The position numbers and the translations under genes are program-made. The notes beneath the pieces are model-generated. The model made no database searches and had not been told where the DNA came from. It saw only the letters and a list, made by a program, of their open reading frames with translations. A stretch of 64,000 nucleotides of DNA from Mariniflexile sp044335535. Its GTDB lineage: Bacteria > Bacteroidota > Bacteroidia > Flavobacteriales > Flavobacteriaceae. The stretch's first letter is position 1. Each line of letters opens with the position of its first letter. The stretch lies in the NCBI RefSeq assembly GCF_044335535.1, contig NZ_JBIQVZ010000009.1, positions 1-64,000 on the forward strand. Reading direction: 5' to 3'. This document shows, in pieces, positions 25,402-33,008 of the stretch.

Positions 25402-25671
25402 ATGCAAAACGGTTACGTTATACTGGGAATTTTAGCATTGTTATTTATGAGTATGTATGGCTATGCTTATTATTCCGTTTCTTTAGAAAAAATAAGAGAG
25501 AGAAAGAAAAAGAAAAAAGATCTTGAAAAGGAAGAATTAAGGCGTTTGGAAAGCAAAAGAAAGCAAGAGATTATTGATGAAAAAGTTAAAAAGTTTAACG
25601 AACGAAAAGAAGAAATTCATCGTGAGTTAGTGCTTTTGGAAAAAATGAAAGAAAAGCAAAAAGTGGGCTAA
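25402..25671 (+). CDS. Small membrane-anchored coiled-coil protein, unknown function
   Basis: An 89-residue protein with one membrane segment (residues about 5-25, VILGILALLFMSMYGYAYY) followed by a long, highly charged Lys/Glu helix likely to form a coiled coil. No motif is recognised. A strong terminator follows the stop. Confidence 0.6.
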   Translation: MQNGYVILGILALLFMSMYGYAYYSVSLEKIRERKKKKKDLEKEELRRLESKRKQEIIDEKVKKFNERKEEIHRELVLLEKMKEKQKVG

Positions 25672-25687
25672 ACTAAATTTTATATAT

Positions 25688-25726
25688 AAAAAAATCCATG
25701 CAGATAGTAATTTGCATGGATTTTTT
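25688..25726. terminator. Rho-independent terminator
   Basis: TCCATGCA pairs with TGCATGGA around a 10-base loop, with an A run before and a T run after. It closes the plus-strand gene at 25402 and can also serve the minus-strand gene at 25761. Confidence 0.85.
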
Positions 25727-25760
25727 GTTTTCAATATTTTGATAGTTATAAGGACATTAA

Positions 25761-26075
25761 TTATTTATCAAAAATACCCATAGAAGTGCTAACCAAGCAC
25801 ATTGTTTCAATAGTAGGGGCAAGTTCTAATTTGCTCTCATCTCTTTGTTTTTGAAAGGATAGGAATGAAGGGACTTCTAACAATTGTTTTTGAATACCTT
25901 CATTTTTATAATGGGAAAGATGAACAAAGGTTTTACCGTCTTCACATGAATAAATAGTGTACCGAAAATCGTTGGTATTCAATTTTTGAAAATCTTCCAT
26001 AAACAACTGAGTATTTTCCTTGTTTTTATTGACAAAATCAGGTTTTACGGTATATGTTACTTTTACTATAATCAT
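25761..26075 (-). CDS. Small dimeric alpha/beta-barrel-like (ABM-type) protein
   Basis: A 104-residue protein with the feel of an antibiotic-biosynthesis-monooxygenase-type ferredoxin fold (IIVKVTYTVKPDFVNKNKEN, then FRYTIYSCEDGKTFVHLSHY and LLEVPSFLSFQKQRD). No catalytic residues are clear. The function is unknown. Confidence 0.6.
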   Translation of the reverse strand: MIIVKVTYTVKPDFVNKNKENTQLFMEDFQKLNTNDFRYTIYSCEDGKTFVHLSHYKNEGIQKQLLEVPSFLSFQKQRDESKLELAPTIETMCLVSTSMGIFDK

Positions 26076-26102
26076 CTTTAATATTTTTAAATGAGTTTAA
26101 TA

Positions 26103-26262
26103 TAACGTGAGTTGTAATATAGCTTGACATCCAGGTATTTAAATAGTTAAAAAAAACGGTATCATTACAAAACCTTAGTTCTGGTTGATAAACATACCCT
26201 GTAACTTTTAATAGTTTAACCGTGTAATCGTTGAATTGTGTATCACAAACTTCATCGATGCA
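26103..26262. repeat. Diverged 160-180 base repeat, copy 1 (inverted copy at 28567)
   Basis: The stretch around ACCTTAGTTC..GGTTGATAAACATACCCTG matches, in reverse orientation, 28567-28746. Shared blocks include GATAAACATACCCTGTAACT, TGAATTGTGTATCA and ACTTCATCGATG/ACTTCTTCGGTA. Read on the minus strand, this copy is open for about 60 codons (DEVCDTQFNDYTVKLLKVTG) but has no start, so it may be a gene relic. It fills most of the gap between 26076 and 26316. Confidence 0.65.
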
Positions 26263-26316
26263 TCAAACTCTAAATTTTGAATTTTCAACTTCGTTATAAT
26301 TTATGTCGAACCCAGG

Positions 26317-26535
26317 TTAATATAACTCTTCACATAAAAAGCCTTGATTCATTAGAATGCTACAGATAGAATCACTTTTAATTGTTTGGGTTTCGACTCG
26401 GAGGATGTTGTCGCAATCCTCCAAATCAAAATTCCAATAACCATTTTTGCTAATCAAATTATTTAAAAAAGGTTGTACTGTTTTAATATGGCTTTTTTTA
26501 GAAATAGAAGTTTTAAATACTAAAACGGTTTTCAT
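26317..26535 (-). CDS. Small HMA-like protein without the metal-binding cysteines
   Basis: A 72-residue protein with the beta-alpha-beta pattern of heavy-metal-associated domains (VLVFKTSISKKSHIKTVQPF, then GYWNFDLEDCDNILRVET). It lacks the CxxC motif, so copper binding is not supported. It is a paralogue of the protein at 28760, sharing NFDLEDCDNILRVE. It lies 28 bases downstream of the DinB-like gene. The role is unknown. Confidence 0.65.
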   Translation of the reverse strand: MKTVLVFKTSISKKSHIKTVQPFLNNLISKNGYWNFDLEDCDNILRVETQTIKSDSICSILMNQGFLCEELY

Positions 26536-26563
26536 CTATTTATATTTATTGTTTTTTAGTTAA

Positions 26564-27061
26564 TTAACGTTCATAAAATGCTGGTGGTTCAATACCTAGA
26601 GAGCGTAAATAGACATAGGCTTGTCCGCGATGATGAATTTCATTGTCAATAAAATAGAATATCGAAGAATAAACTGTGCCTTCATATTGACCAAATATTT
26701 TAATGTTCTTTTGAAATTGTTCCCGTTTAATTTGAACCCAATAGGTGTTAATGTCGTTTGTTGCCTCGTCCCATAATTCAAGTATCTTTGCTTTTTTATT
26801 GCCATGCTCAAAGTGTTCATTAAAAGGCGATGATATTCCTGTTGCAATTTCTTTAATCCCAGGTCCAGCAATCCCAAGCAGTTCCATAACCATTTCGGAA
26901 AAAGGACGCATCCCACCAATAGTATGTTTAAAAAAGGCTTCTTCAGGAAAAGCTTCAATAACCCTGCGAGTTAAAGCTCTGTGGCCTTGCCAGTGGTTTA
27001 TTAAATCTGTTGGTGTGATGACATCGTGCCATTCTGTGTTTTTGTTTAATGTGGTTTCCAT
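26564..27061 (-). CDS. DinB-family protein
   Basis: A 165-residue four-helix protein of the DinB/YfiT type. The metal ligands fit His in INHWQGHRALT and the pair in DNEIHHRGQAYVYLRSLG. Related enzymes transfer thiols, but most DinB members have unknown activity. It begins a short minus-strand unit with the HMA-like gene. The divergent regulator at 27546 may control it. Confidence 0.85.
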   Translation of the reverse strand: METTLNKNTEWHDVITPTDLINHWQGHRALTRRVIEAFPEEAFFKHTIGGMRPFSEMVMELLGIAGPGIKEIATGISSPFNEHFEHGNKKAKILELWDEATNDINTYWVQIKREQFQKNIKIFGQYEGTVYSSIFYFIDNEIHHRGQAYVYLRSLGIEPPAFYER

Positions 27062-27278
27062 AAGTGTTTTTTTTAATGATTTTTATTTCTAAACCAAAAT
27101 TAAAGAGGGGGTGTGACAGCCTTTTGTCAGTAGTGAAAAATAATTTTCAATTTTATTTTTAAACTGCTATTAATAAGTTGGTTATAATTTAAAAAATGTT
27201 TTAAGGAATAAAGCAATTTTCTAAAAAACAGATTTATTGTTGACACAGGGTTGTCATAATCTGTACGTTACTTTGTAT

Positions 27279-27440
27279 TGAACTCATCTTGACTTTTTCT
27301 ATTTCCTAAAAAATGGCTAAAATTCGTCCATATTTCGTTTCTTTTTTTATGCTTAGCTCTGCTATGCCTTTCAAAAAGTGCCTCATCTGTACAAATTTTA
27401 TCTCATTTTCGGTTAAAAACAAAAAGTCAAGATGAGTTCA
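27279..27440. repeat. Long palindromic repeat, copy B
   Basis: A 162-base element with perfect inverted ends: GAACTCATCTTGACTTTTT at 27280-27298 and its reverse complement ending at 27439. Inner motifs such as CCTAAAAAATGGCTAAAATTCGTCC resemble the left half of copies A and D, and TTTTCGGTTAAAAAC resembles their right half. It stands between the divergent DinB-like and WYL regulator genes, in a 480-base gap that holds nothing else I can name. Confidence 0.85.
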
Positions 27441-27545
27441 TTGTGATTATGATATTAATGCTGAATTGCTATGGATAAAATGAAGCCTCATTTTGGTTTA
27501 TACTTTCATTTGAAGTCCTATCTTTGGGAAATATGTTATGCCATT

Positions 27546-28502
27546 ATGAGTTTAGATTCTGTAAAACGTTTTGACCGTATTGTAGCTATTCTTGTGCAAT
27601 TACAGTCTAAACGCATTGTTAAAGCCCAGGAACTAGCAGACCGATTTCAGGTAAGCTTACGCACTATTTATAGAGATGTAAGAACGCTGGAAGCCTCTGG
27701 TGTACCTATAGTAAGCGAAGCTGGGGTTGGGTATTCCATCATGGAAGGGTATAGATTGCCTCCTGTTATGTTTACACGTGAAGAGGCAGGAAGTTTTGTT
27801 GCGGCAGAAAAGTTCATGCAAAAGTTTGTTGATAAATCTTTAGGAAGTCATCATGAATCGGCCATGTACAAAGTGAAATCGGTGTTACGAGGACGCGAAA
27901 AAGATTGGATTTCAGCATTGGAATCGCAAATAATGGTTGATCCTTCCCAGGAACTCTTCAATAAAAATTTACCGAACGCATTAGAGATTCTTTTTGAGAG
28001 TGTTGCTGAAAAGAAGCAAGTATTTTTAAAGTACCATGCCTTAAACAGTGAAACACCTTCAGAAAGGTATATAGAACCCGTAGGCTTGTTCCATGAAAAC
28101 GGATTTTGGTATGTATTAGGGTATTGCCATATTAGAAATGATTACAGGCAATTTAGAACCGATAGAATGTTGTTGATAAATAGAACCCAGCTTCCATTTA
28201 CGATGGAACACGGAACGATAGATGAGCATCGACAAAAGAATGAAGCAGTTCAAAAAACAAAAGTTATAATTTTAGTCGATAAAAGTGTAGCACGTTATAT
28301 AAACAGTGGAAGAAAACACTATGGCTTTGTTTCTGAAACAGTAAAAGGTCATTATGTTGAAATGACTTTTATGACGACCGATTTGGAAAACGGATTCCCT
28401 AGATGGTATCTTATGTTTTGTGATTATGCTAAAATTATAGAACCCGAAACTTTAAAGCATCGTATTAAGGACATACTGAAAAAGGCAGAATCTAGTTTAT
28501 AG
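27546..28502 (+). CDS. YafY-type HTH and WYL-domain transcriptional regulator
   Basis: A regulator of 318 residues. An N-terminal HTH of the DeoR/HTH_11 kind is seen in RIVKAQELADRFQVSLRTIYRDVRTL. A WYL domain follows from about residue 145 (YIEPVGLFHENGFWYVLGYC, then FRTDRMLLI), with a C-terminal extension to residue 318. WYL domains sense nucleic acid or small ligands. I use the ATG at 27546, because the HTH follows directly. The longer reading from 27471 adds 25 residues with no family character. The divergent DinB-like gene is a likely target. Confidence 0.88.
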   Translation: MSLDSVKRFDRIVAILVQLQSKRIVKAQELADRFQVSLRTIYRDVRTLEASGVPIVSEAGVGYSIMEGYRLPPVMFTREEAGSFVAAEKFMQKFVDKSLGSHHESAMYKVKSVLRGREKDWISALESQIMVDPSQELFNKNLPNALEILFESVAEKKQVFLKYHALNSETPSERYIEPVGLFHENGFWYVLGYCHIRNDYRQFRTDRMLLINRTQLPFTMEHGTIDEHRQKNEAVQKTKVIILVDKSVARYINSGRKHYGFVSETVKGHYVEMTFMTTDLENGFPRWYLMFCDYAKIIEPETLKHRIKDILKKAESSL

Positions 28503-28526
28503 GCGAAGATGTTTTTAACGTGTTCA

Positions 28527-28568
28527 AAGTTCGGAGTTCGGAGTTCAGAGTTCAGAGTTCAGAGTTCG
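28527..28568. repeat. Short heptamer tandem array (unit GAGTTCR)
   Basis: About six units of the form AGTTCGG/AGTTCAG follow each other directly downstream of the WYL regulator. The period of seven matches the array in trpG, and the unit differs only slightly. Confidence 0.6.
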
Positions 28569-28746
28569 TACCGAAGAAGTTTATGATACACAATTCAATA
28601 ATTACACTGATACACAGTTAAAAGTTACAGGGTATGTTTATCAACTTGAACTAAGGTTTTATAATGATTTTTGATTTTGATTTTTGATTTTGGTTTAACT
28701 ATTTAAGCACTTGAATATCAGATTGCATTATATCAAACTCACGTTT
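28567..28746. repeat. Diverged 160-180 base repeat, copy 2 (inverted relative to 26103)
   Basis: This copy reads on the plus strand VRTEEVYDTQFNNYTDTQLK and on, then hits a stop. It parallels the minus-strand reading of the copy at 26103-26262. Together they bracket the DinB-like, HMA-like and WYL regulator genes as inverted repeats. Each copy sits just past the 3' end of an HMA-like gene. Confidence 0.65.
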
Positions 28747-28759
28747 TTAAGATCCAAAC

Positions 28760-29014
28760 TCAAATTTCAGATTTATTTTGAGTTGTCATTGAAAGTTCAT
28801 CTTTTAGAGGTTCTATATAAAAGCCATCATCACTAATTATTTGAACAAGAACCTCATAATCAATTTGGCCTGTAGTGTTTTCAACTCGTAAAATATTATC
28901 ACAATCTTCAAGGTCGAAATTGATTTTATAACCGGAAAATTTTTGCTGTAGTTTCTCGATTATTTGTTCTGCTTTCTTTTGTTTAGTGATATTGGTTTTA
29001 AATACTTCTACCAT
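28760..29014 (-). CDS. Small HMA-like protein, paralogue of the one at 26317
   Basis: About 84 residues from the ATG at 29014 (MVEVFKTNITKQKKAEQIIE). It shares NFDLEDCDNILRVE with the protein at 26317 and the same HMA-like beta-alpha-beta pattern, also without CxxC. A longer start at 29083 would add 23 unrelated residues and reach into palindromic repeat C, so I reject it. The function is unknown. Confidence 0.65.
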   Translation of the reverse strand: MVEVFKTNITKQKKAEQIIEKLQQKFSGYKINFDLEDCDNILRVENTTGQIDYEVLVQIISDDGFYIEPLKDELSMTTQNKSEI

Positions 29015-29052
29015 TTTAGAAATAGTTTTGATTAACTTATCTATGGAAATAT

Positions 29053-29101
29053 TGAACTCATCTTGATTTTCGGTTAAAAACAAAAAGTCAAGATGAGTTC
29101 A
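29053..29101. repeat. Long palindromic repeat, copy C (internally deleted)
   Basis: TGAACTCATCTTGA and TCAAGATGAGTTCA enclose TTTTCGGTTAAAAACAAAAAG. Sequence and order equal the two outer ends of copy B with about 110 central bases missing. It lies between the HMA-like gene and the SRPBCC gene, about 25 bases after the latter's stop codon. Confidence 0.85.
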
Positions 29102-29125
29102 TTAATACGATGCTAAAAATTGGAT

Positions 29126-29575
29126 TTAGTTGCGTCTGTATCCTTCTTTCTCTAAAAAATCTTTCAAAGCTGTATGTATTAAATAGGTCCAGCCATTTAT
29201 GAAATTCTCTCTTGCAAAATCTGGATTGTTTGCAGGGAAAGTATCTAATCCTGTATGTGTTAACCTTAATTTTGTTTTGTTTGCGCCTTCGTCAAAAAGT
29301 TCAAATGTTACTGTAGAATAGCCTTCATGTCCGTGGTAAGTCCAGCTATGCTTTAATTTTTTTAAAGGTTCAACTTCTAAAATTTTACAGATATGAAGAT
29401 ATTGTTCGCCTTTTAAACCTTGACCATAAAACTGAAATTCAAAACCATCTTCAGCTTTAAAATCATTCAATTCGAAGTACCATTGTTTCATTAAATCCTT
29501 TTCGGTTATGGCTTTCCATACAAGTTGTATGGGTGCATTAAAAATCTTTTCAATTTCAACTATTTTTTCTTCCAT
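29126..29575 (-). CDS. SRPBCC (AHSA1-like) protein
   Basis: A 149-residue START/Bet v 1-like protein. Typical blocks are IEKIFNAPIQLVWKAITEKDLMKQWYF, FEFQFYGQGLKGEQYLHICK and YSTVTFELFDEGANKTKLRLTH. These proteins form a hydrophobic cavity, and in bacteria their ligands are mostly unknown. It is one of three related genes in this neighbourhood, which also contains an ArsR regulator. Confidence 0.88.
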   Translation of the reverse strand: MEEKIVEIEKIFNAPIQLVWKAITEKDLMKQWYFELNDFKAEDGFEFQFYGQGLKGEQYLHICKILEVEPLKKLKHSWTYHGHEGYSTVTFELFDEGANKTKLRLTHTGLDTFPANNPDFARENFINGWTYLIHTALKDFLEKEGYRRN

Positions 29576-29658
29576 AATTAATGCTTCTTAATTGTTCATT
29601 TCTTCTTGATGTTTTTTCAACTAATAGACATAGACTTAGTATTTCAGCTTATTGAATC

Positions 29659-30048
29659 TTAATTTGACAAAAGTGCTTTTAGGTTCTTGTTTCGTAGCAA
29701 AATACTTAACCATAAAACAATTCCAAAAATTACTGGAAAAATGATATTAAACATGGGGTCTTTATGGATAACATGGGTTGCTACCGCACCACCTAACCAC
29801 CCCGTTAAAATAATGGCACCGAAGATGACTGTTTTCGGAAAAGCATATAATAAAGTACCTATAAGTAATACGATGCCTAAATAAAAGACAGATTCTTTTG
29901 GATATCCCATAGCTGTTGCACCTGTTATAGCTTCTTCAGTTTGTAATAGATTCATAATAGCTCCCATTAAAAACATAAGAACTACAAGACCTTGTAGAAT
30001 GTAAGAAGTCCATAATTGTACTTTTGATGTTTTTTTTGTTGTTTCCAT
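29659..30048 (-). CDS. DoxX-like small membrane protein
   Basis: A 129-residue protein with four membrane segments. The DoxX-like pattern is seen in LMFLMGAIMNLLQTEEAITG, AMGYPKESVFYLGIVLLIGT and AIILTGWLGGAVATHVIHKDP. Such proteins are common partners of SRPBCC and ArsR genes in Bacteroidota. The activity is not established. Confidence 0.85.
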   Translation of the reverse strand: METTKKTSKVQLWTSYILQGLVVLMFLMGAIMNLLQTEEAITGATAMGYPKESVFYLGIVLLIGTLLYAFPKTVIFGAIILTGWLGGAVATHVIHKDPMFNIIFPVIFGIVLWLSILLRNKNLKALLSN

Positions 30049-30069
30049 TTTTTATTGATTTTGGTTATT

Positions 30070-30364
30070 GAACTCATTTAAAGTTTTTCAATTTGCTAAA
30101 AAATTGTCCTTTTTTGTCCATGCGTCTCCCGGCCCATTGGCTACGCCGAATCTTTGATTTCACTAAAACAGTCCACTGGACTGTTTCTTAACGCTCTGTC
30201 CTGTCTTTTCTTCCTTCCGTAGCTTTTCCAACGCGACAAGCTGGCTCCTTCTCTAAAAAGGTTTACTAAACCTTTTCTTTACGCTCGGCCCTAACTCAAA
30301 AAAGCCTTCAACAGAACTAAAATCCCCTAATTTTCGCTTAATTTCAAAAACTTTAAATGAGTTC
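30070..30364. repeat. Long palindromic repeat, copy D
   Basis: A 295-base element with perfect inverted ends, GAACTCATTTAAAGTTTTT on the left and its reverse complement on the right. The interior holds smaller hairpins (for example CAGTCCACTGGACTG near 30169) and blocks shared with copy A (GCTAAAAAATTGTCC, TTCCTTCCGTAG, AACTCAAAAAAGCCTTC, ATTTTCGCTTAAT). Its right end overlaps the last codons and stop of the SRPBCC gene at 30353. It fills the 304-base gap to the DoxX-like gene. Confidence 0.85.
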
Positions 30365-30859
30365 CTTTAATTGTTGCTTTAAGTAGTCATCTAAATTTTC
30401 AAGAGCCGCTGTGAACCCTTCTTTGAAGCCCATGTCGATAATTTTCTGAATATCTTCAACTTTATCAAATGATATTTCTATTTTCACATGGGTGGTATTT
30501 TCTTTAGATTCAAACTGATTGTTCCAATGCATACTTGGATGTTCGGTATTAGTCACGCCTTCTTCGTTACAAAAGGCATCTTGAACAGTGAAATAGCGGT
30601 GCTTTGAAATTTTTAAATAATCTGCACGACACCAATGTTTGTCACCTTCAGGGCTAAGCATATAATATAAACAATGCCCACCTTCTTTAAAATCCATAAA
30701 TTGTATAACGGCTATATAAGGCTTTGGTGCCCACCATTGTTCTAGTAATTCAGGTTCAGTCCAAGTGCTCCAAACCAATTCTAAAGGCGCATTGAATGTA
30801 CGGGTTACATGAAGCTTTTTGTTTTCTAAGTCTTTGGTGAAATTTGTTAGGTTTTTCAT
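30353..30859 (-). CDS. SRPBCC (AHSA1-like) protein
   Basis: A 168-residue protein with VTRTFNAPLELVWSTWTEPEL, then LEQWWAPKPYIAVIQFMDFK and a typical C-terminal helix (MGFKEGFTAALENLDDYLKQ). The final residues ELI and the stop codon fall inside the right arm of palindromic repeat D, so the repeat has supplied the gene's 3' end. It overlaps the neighbouring SRPBCC gene by four bases, as in an operon led by the ArsR gene. Confidence 0.88.
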   Translation of the reverse strand: MKNLTNFTKDLENKKLHVTRTFNAPLELVWSTWTEPELLEQWWAPKPYIAVIQFMDFKEGGHCLYYMLSPEGDKHWCRADYLKISKHRYFTVQDAFCNEEGVTNTEHPSMHWNNQFESKENTTHVKIEISFDKVEDIQKIIDMGFKEGFTAALENLDDYLKQQLKELI

Positions 30860-31296
30860 TTTTTACTTTTTAGATAATTAGACAATTTTTCTAAGTTTTG
30901 TTTTAATCCTTCATCAGCTTTATGTGCTTTTATTACCGTTTCAAGCATTTCAGGTGTATCGAAAAGCATACTCCAATCTATTTGGGTGTCTTGGCCTTTG
31001 GCTGTAAAAAGAACCGTAGTAATAAAATGAGGATTGAAATGTTCAAATTCAATTTTTTTTAAAGGAATAATTTCCTTGTATATACTTTTGTTTGGATAGT
31101 TTGTGCCATCTGGTCCGTGCATGGTTAATTTCCATTCTCCCCCTTCTTGAAAATCCATTTTGTGAATGGTAGTGGTAAAACCATTGGGTCCCCACCATTT
31201 TACAAGGTGTTCTGGTTTTGTCCAAGTTTCCCAAACCAATTCAATAGGCGCTTTAAATATGCGAGCCATTTTCAGTTGTCTGCCTTCTACTTCCAT
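30856..31296 (-). CDS. SRPBCC (AHSA1-like) protein
   Basis: A 146-residue protein with MARIFKAPIELVWETWTKPEH, VKWWGPNGFTTTIHKMDFQ and ALGETVI-like helical end (DEGLKQNLEKLSNYLKSK). It resembles the next gene downstream but is not a simple copy. It lies 16 bases after the ArsR-family gene, a pairing very frequent in bacteria. ArsR probably controls the unit. Confidence 0.9.
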   Translation of the reverse strand: MEVEGRQLKMARIFKAPIELVWETWTKPEHLVKWWGPNGFTTTIHKMDFQEGGEWKLTMHGPDGTNYPNKSIYKEIIPLKKIEFEHFNPHFITTVLFTAKGQDTQIDWSMLFDTPEMLETVIKAHKADEGLKQNLEKLSNYLKSKK

Positions 31297-31312
31297 TTTT
31301 AATTACTGTTGA

Positions 31313-31636
31313 TTACTTTTCGTTTTTTGATTGCATTTTTATTAAGAGTTGGTCTAATTGGTCAAAACGTTGTTCCCACATTTTTCTGAAAGGTGCTAGC
31401 CATTCCTCAACTTCATTTAAAGAATCCAGTTTAGCTTCGCAATACCGCTCCCTTCCTTGCTTTTCCACACTAATTAAACCACATTCTATTAATATTTTCA
31501 TGTGTTTTGAAATAGCAGGTTGACTCATGTTAAAATTTTCCGTTACACTTGTTAGGTTCATTGGGTTGTTTGCTAGAAGTCCAATGATTTCTCTTCTCGT
31601 AGGGTCTGCAATGGCTTGAAATACATCTCTTCTCAT
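31313..31636 (-). CDS. ArsR-family transcriptional regulator
   Basis: A 107-residue winged-helix repressor. AIADPTRREIIGLLANNPMN and FNMSQPAISKHMKILIECGLI hold the DNA-binding helices. It lacks the classical metal-binding ELCVCDL motif, so metal sensing is not supported. It heads a minus-strand run with SRPBCC genes and probably represses it. Confidence 0.92.
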   Translation of the reverse strand: MRRDVFQAIADPTRREIIGLLANNPMNLTSVTENFNMSQPAISKHMKILIECGLISVEKQGRERYCEAKLDSLNEVEEWLAPFRKMWEQRFDQLDQLLIKMQSKNEK

Positions 31637-31879
31637 AATCTACTATATATAACTGTTTGGTTATAAAATTATATATAACCGATTAGTTATGCAAATAAAA
31701 TTTAGATTATTTTAAAAATAAACAAGGTTTTATGTGTTCATAAATCATGAACCGGAGTATTAAATCTCAGGGCAAATGCATATTCACATTTTCTAAACCA
31801 TCAATGTAAAAGACAACTTTTCACCATCAGGAATAGTTAGTTTTTTTCTGAAGATGGTATTTTCCCATTTTCAGAATTA

Positions 31880-32416
31880 TTATTTTATGGATTGAAGTAT
31901 GGATTCAATTTTAGGATGGTCACTAAAGTGTTTACCGTAGTAAGCCATCTGTACGATACCATCAGGATTTATGAGAAAGCTTGCAGGCATAAGTTTCGGA
32001 TCGGCATCAATCTCAATTTTTTGAGACTTGTTTTTTATGGCATTGAATATTAATTGAGGATGAAGCAACAGTCTGACAGCACCGATAAATGAAGATTCTG
32101 TAACGCCGTATGCTTTGTATATGCTTTTATTTTTGTCTGAGAGCATTGGGAAAGGTGTTTTTTCATTTGCTGCATAACGGAGGAGACGGTCTTTATCAGA
32201 AGGCCAAATAGCTATAACTTCTATATTGTGTTTCTCGAAGCGTTCATAATGTTGTATCAATTCATTGGTTCGCAAATTACAAAACGGGCATGTGGCAAAA
32301 CGATGAAACGATAAGTATATCCACTTGTCATTTGCAGGGACGCTAATTTTCTTTCCCCATAAATCTGTTGTATAAATTTCTGGAGCGGTATCTTCTACCT
32401 TGATAGTTCTTTTCAT
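31880..32416 (-). CDS. Peroxiredoxin-like (AhpC/TSA) protein
   Basis: A 178-residue thioredoxin-fold protein with no signal peptide. The redox centre is FATCPFCNLRTNELIQHYE, a CxxC variant seen in the peroxiredoxin-like group. NPDGIVQMAYYGKHFSDHP is near the end. It overlaps the upstream membrane protein gene by four bases. A role in oxidant defence is likely, though a transcription-linked role is possible. Confidence 0.82.
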   Translation of the reverse strand: MKRTIKVEDTAPEIYTTDLWGKKISVPANDKWIYLSFHRFATCPFCNLRTNELIQHYERFEKHNIEVIAIWPSDKDRLLRYAANEKTPFPMLSDKNKSIYKAYGVTESSFIGAVRLLLHPQLIFNAIKNKSQKIEIDADPKLMPASFLINPDGIVQMAYYGKHFSDHPKIESILQSIK

Positions 32417-32898
32417 TTGTACATTTTATGTGTTAGAATTTTAAATATCACTACTTGTATCACCATCAACATGGGTACATAAACCGAGACTGTAAAATAG
32501 TTGACTCCAAGTGGCAATTGATATACTTTTTCGCTCATGGCCAAAGTCAGTACCACAACCATATCAATGATACTCACAACAGAAAAAAGCCAGATGAATT
32601 TAATAGCAGACTTCTTTTTGGATTTGAGTAAAAGCAGCGCGACCAAAGCTAATATCCCGGAGAGAAAATCTCCATGAGCTACTATTTCTTTTAGATAGGG
32701 AGGGAAGTTCGCCGAGACCTGGCCCGGCATGAATAAAGAAAGCGGTAAGTAACGAAAGACGTTAATAAGAAGCAGAAGAGCTAAAATATCAAACTTGGTT
32801 TCTTTCGTTATTTTGGGAATCACATACCATTTTATAATTAGAAAAAACACCAATAGGCTGAACGTACATTGTATGCCCAATACGATTAAAGAATCCAT
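32413..32898 (-). CDS. Multi-span membrane protein of unknown function
   Basis: A 161-residue protein with about five membrane segments and no signal or catalytic motif that I recognise. The segment PLSLFMPGQVSANFPPYLKE between helices 2 and 3 looks conserved. It is translationally coupled to the peroxiredoxin-like gene (ATGA overlap), and the AraC regulator at 33009 is next upstream. Confidence 0.65.
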   Translation of the reverse strand: MDSLIVLGIQCTFSLLVFFLIIKWYVIPKITKETKFDILALLLLINVFRYLPLSLFMPGQVSANFPPYLKEIVAHGDFLSGILALVALLLLKSKKKSAIKFIWLFSVVSIIDMVVVLTLAMSEKVYQLPLGVNYFTVSVYVPMLMVIQVVIFKILTHKMYK

Positions 32899-33008
32899 GT
32901 TATTTTGTTTATGATTAATAACTTGAACAAAACTATCGAATGTGAATTCCTTAGAACTGTGATAATAAGTCCAGAATATAGGACTTATGGTTCAGTGTTT
33001 ACGAATGG

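Noticed and set aside
26596..27092. Alternative frames across the DinB-like gene
   Set aside because: The DinB-family frame explains the region; the others lack recognisable features.
27279..27440. Insertion sequence with terminal inverted repeats
   Set aside because: The element is only 162 bases, has no transposase frame, and no target-site duplication is visible. It is treated as a palindromic repeat.
29015..29083. Longer start for the HMA-like protein at 28760
   Set aside because: The added residues do not align with its paralogue and reach into palindromic repeat C.
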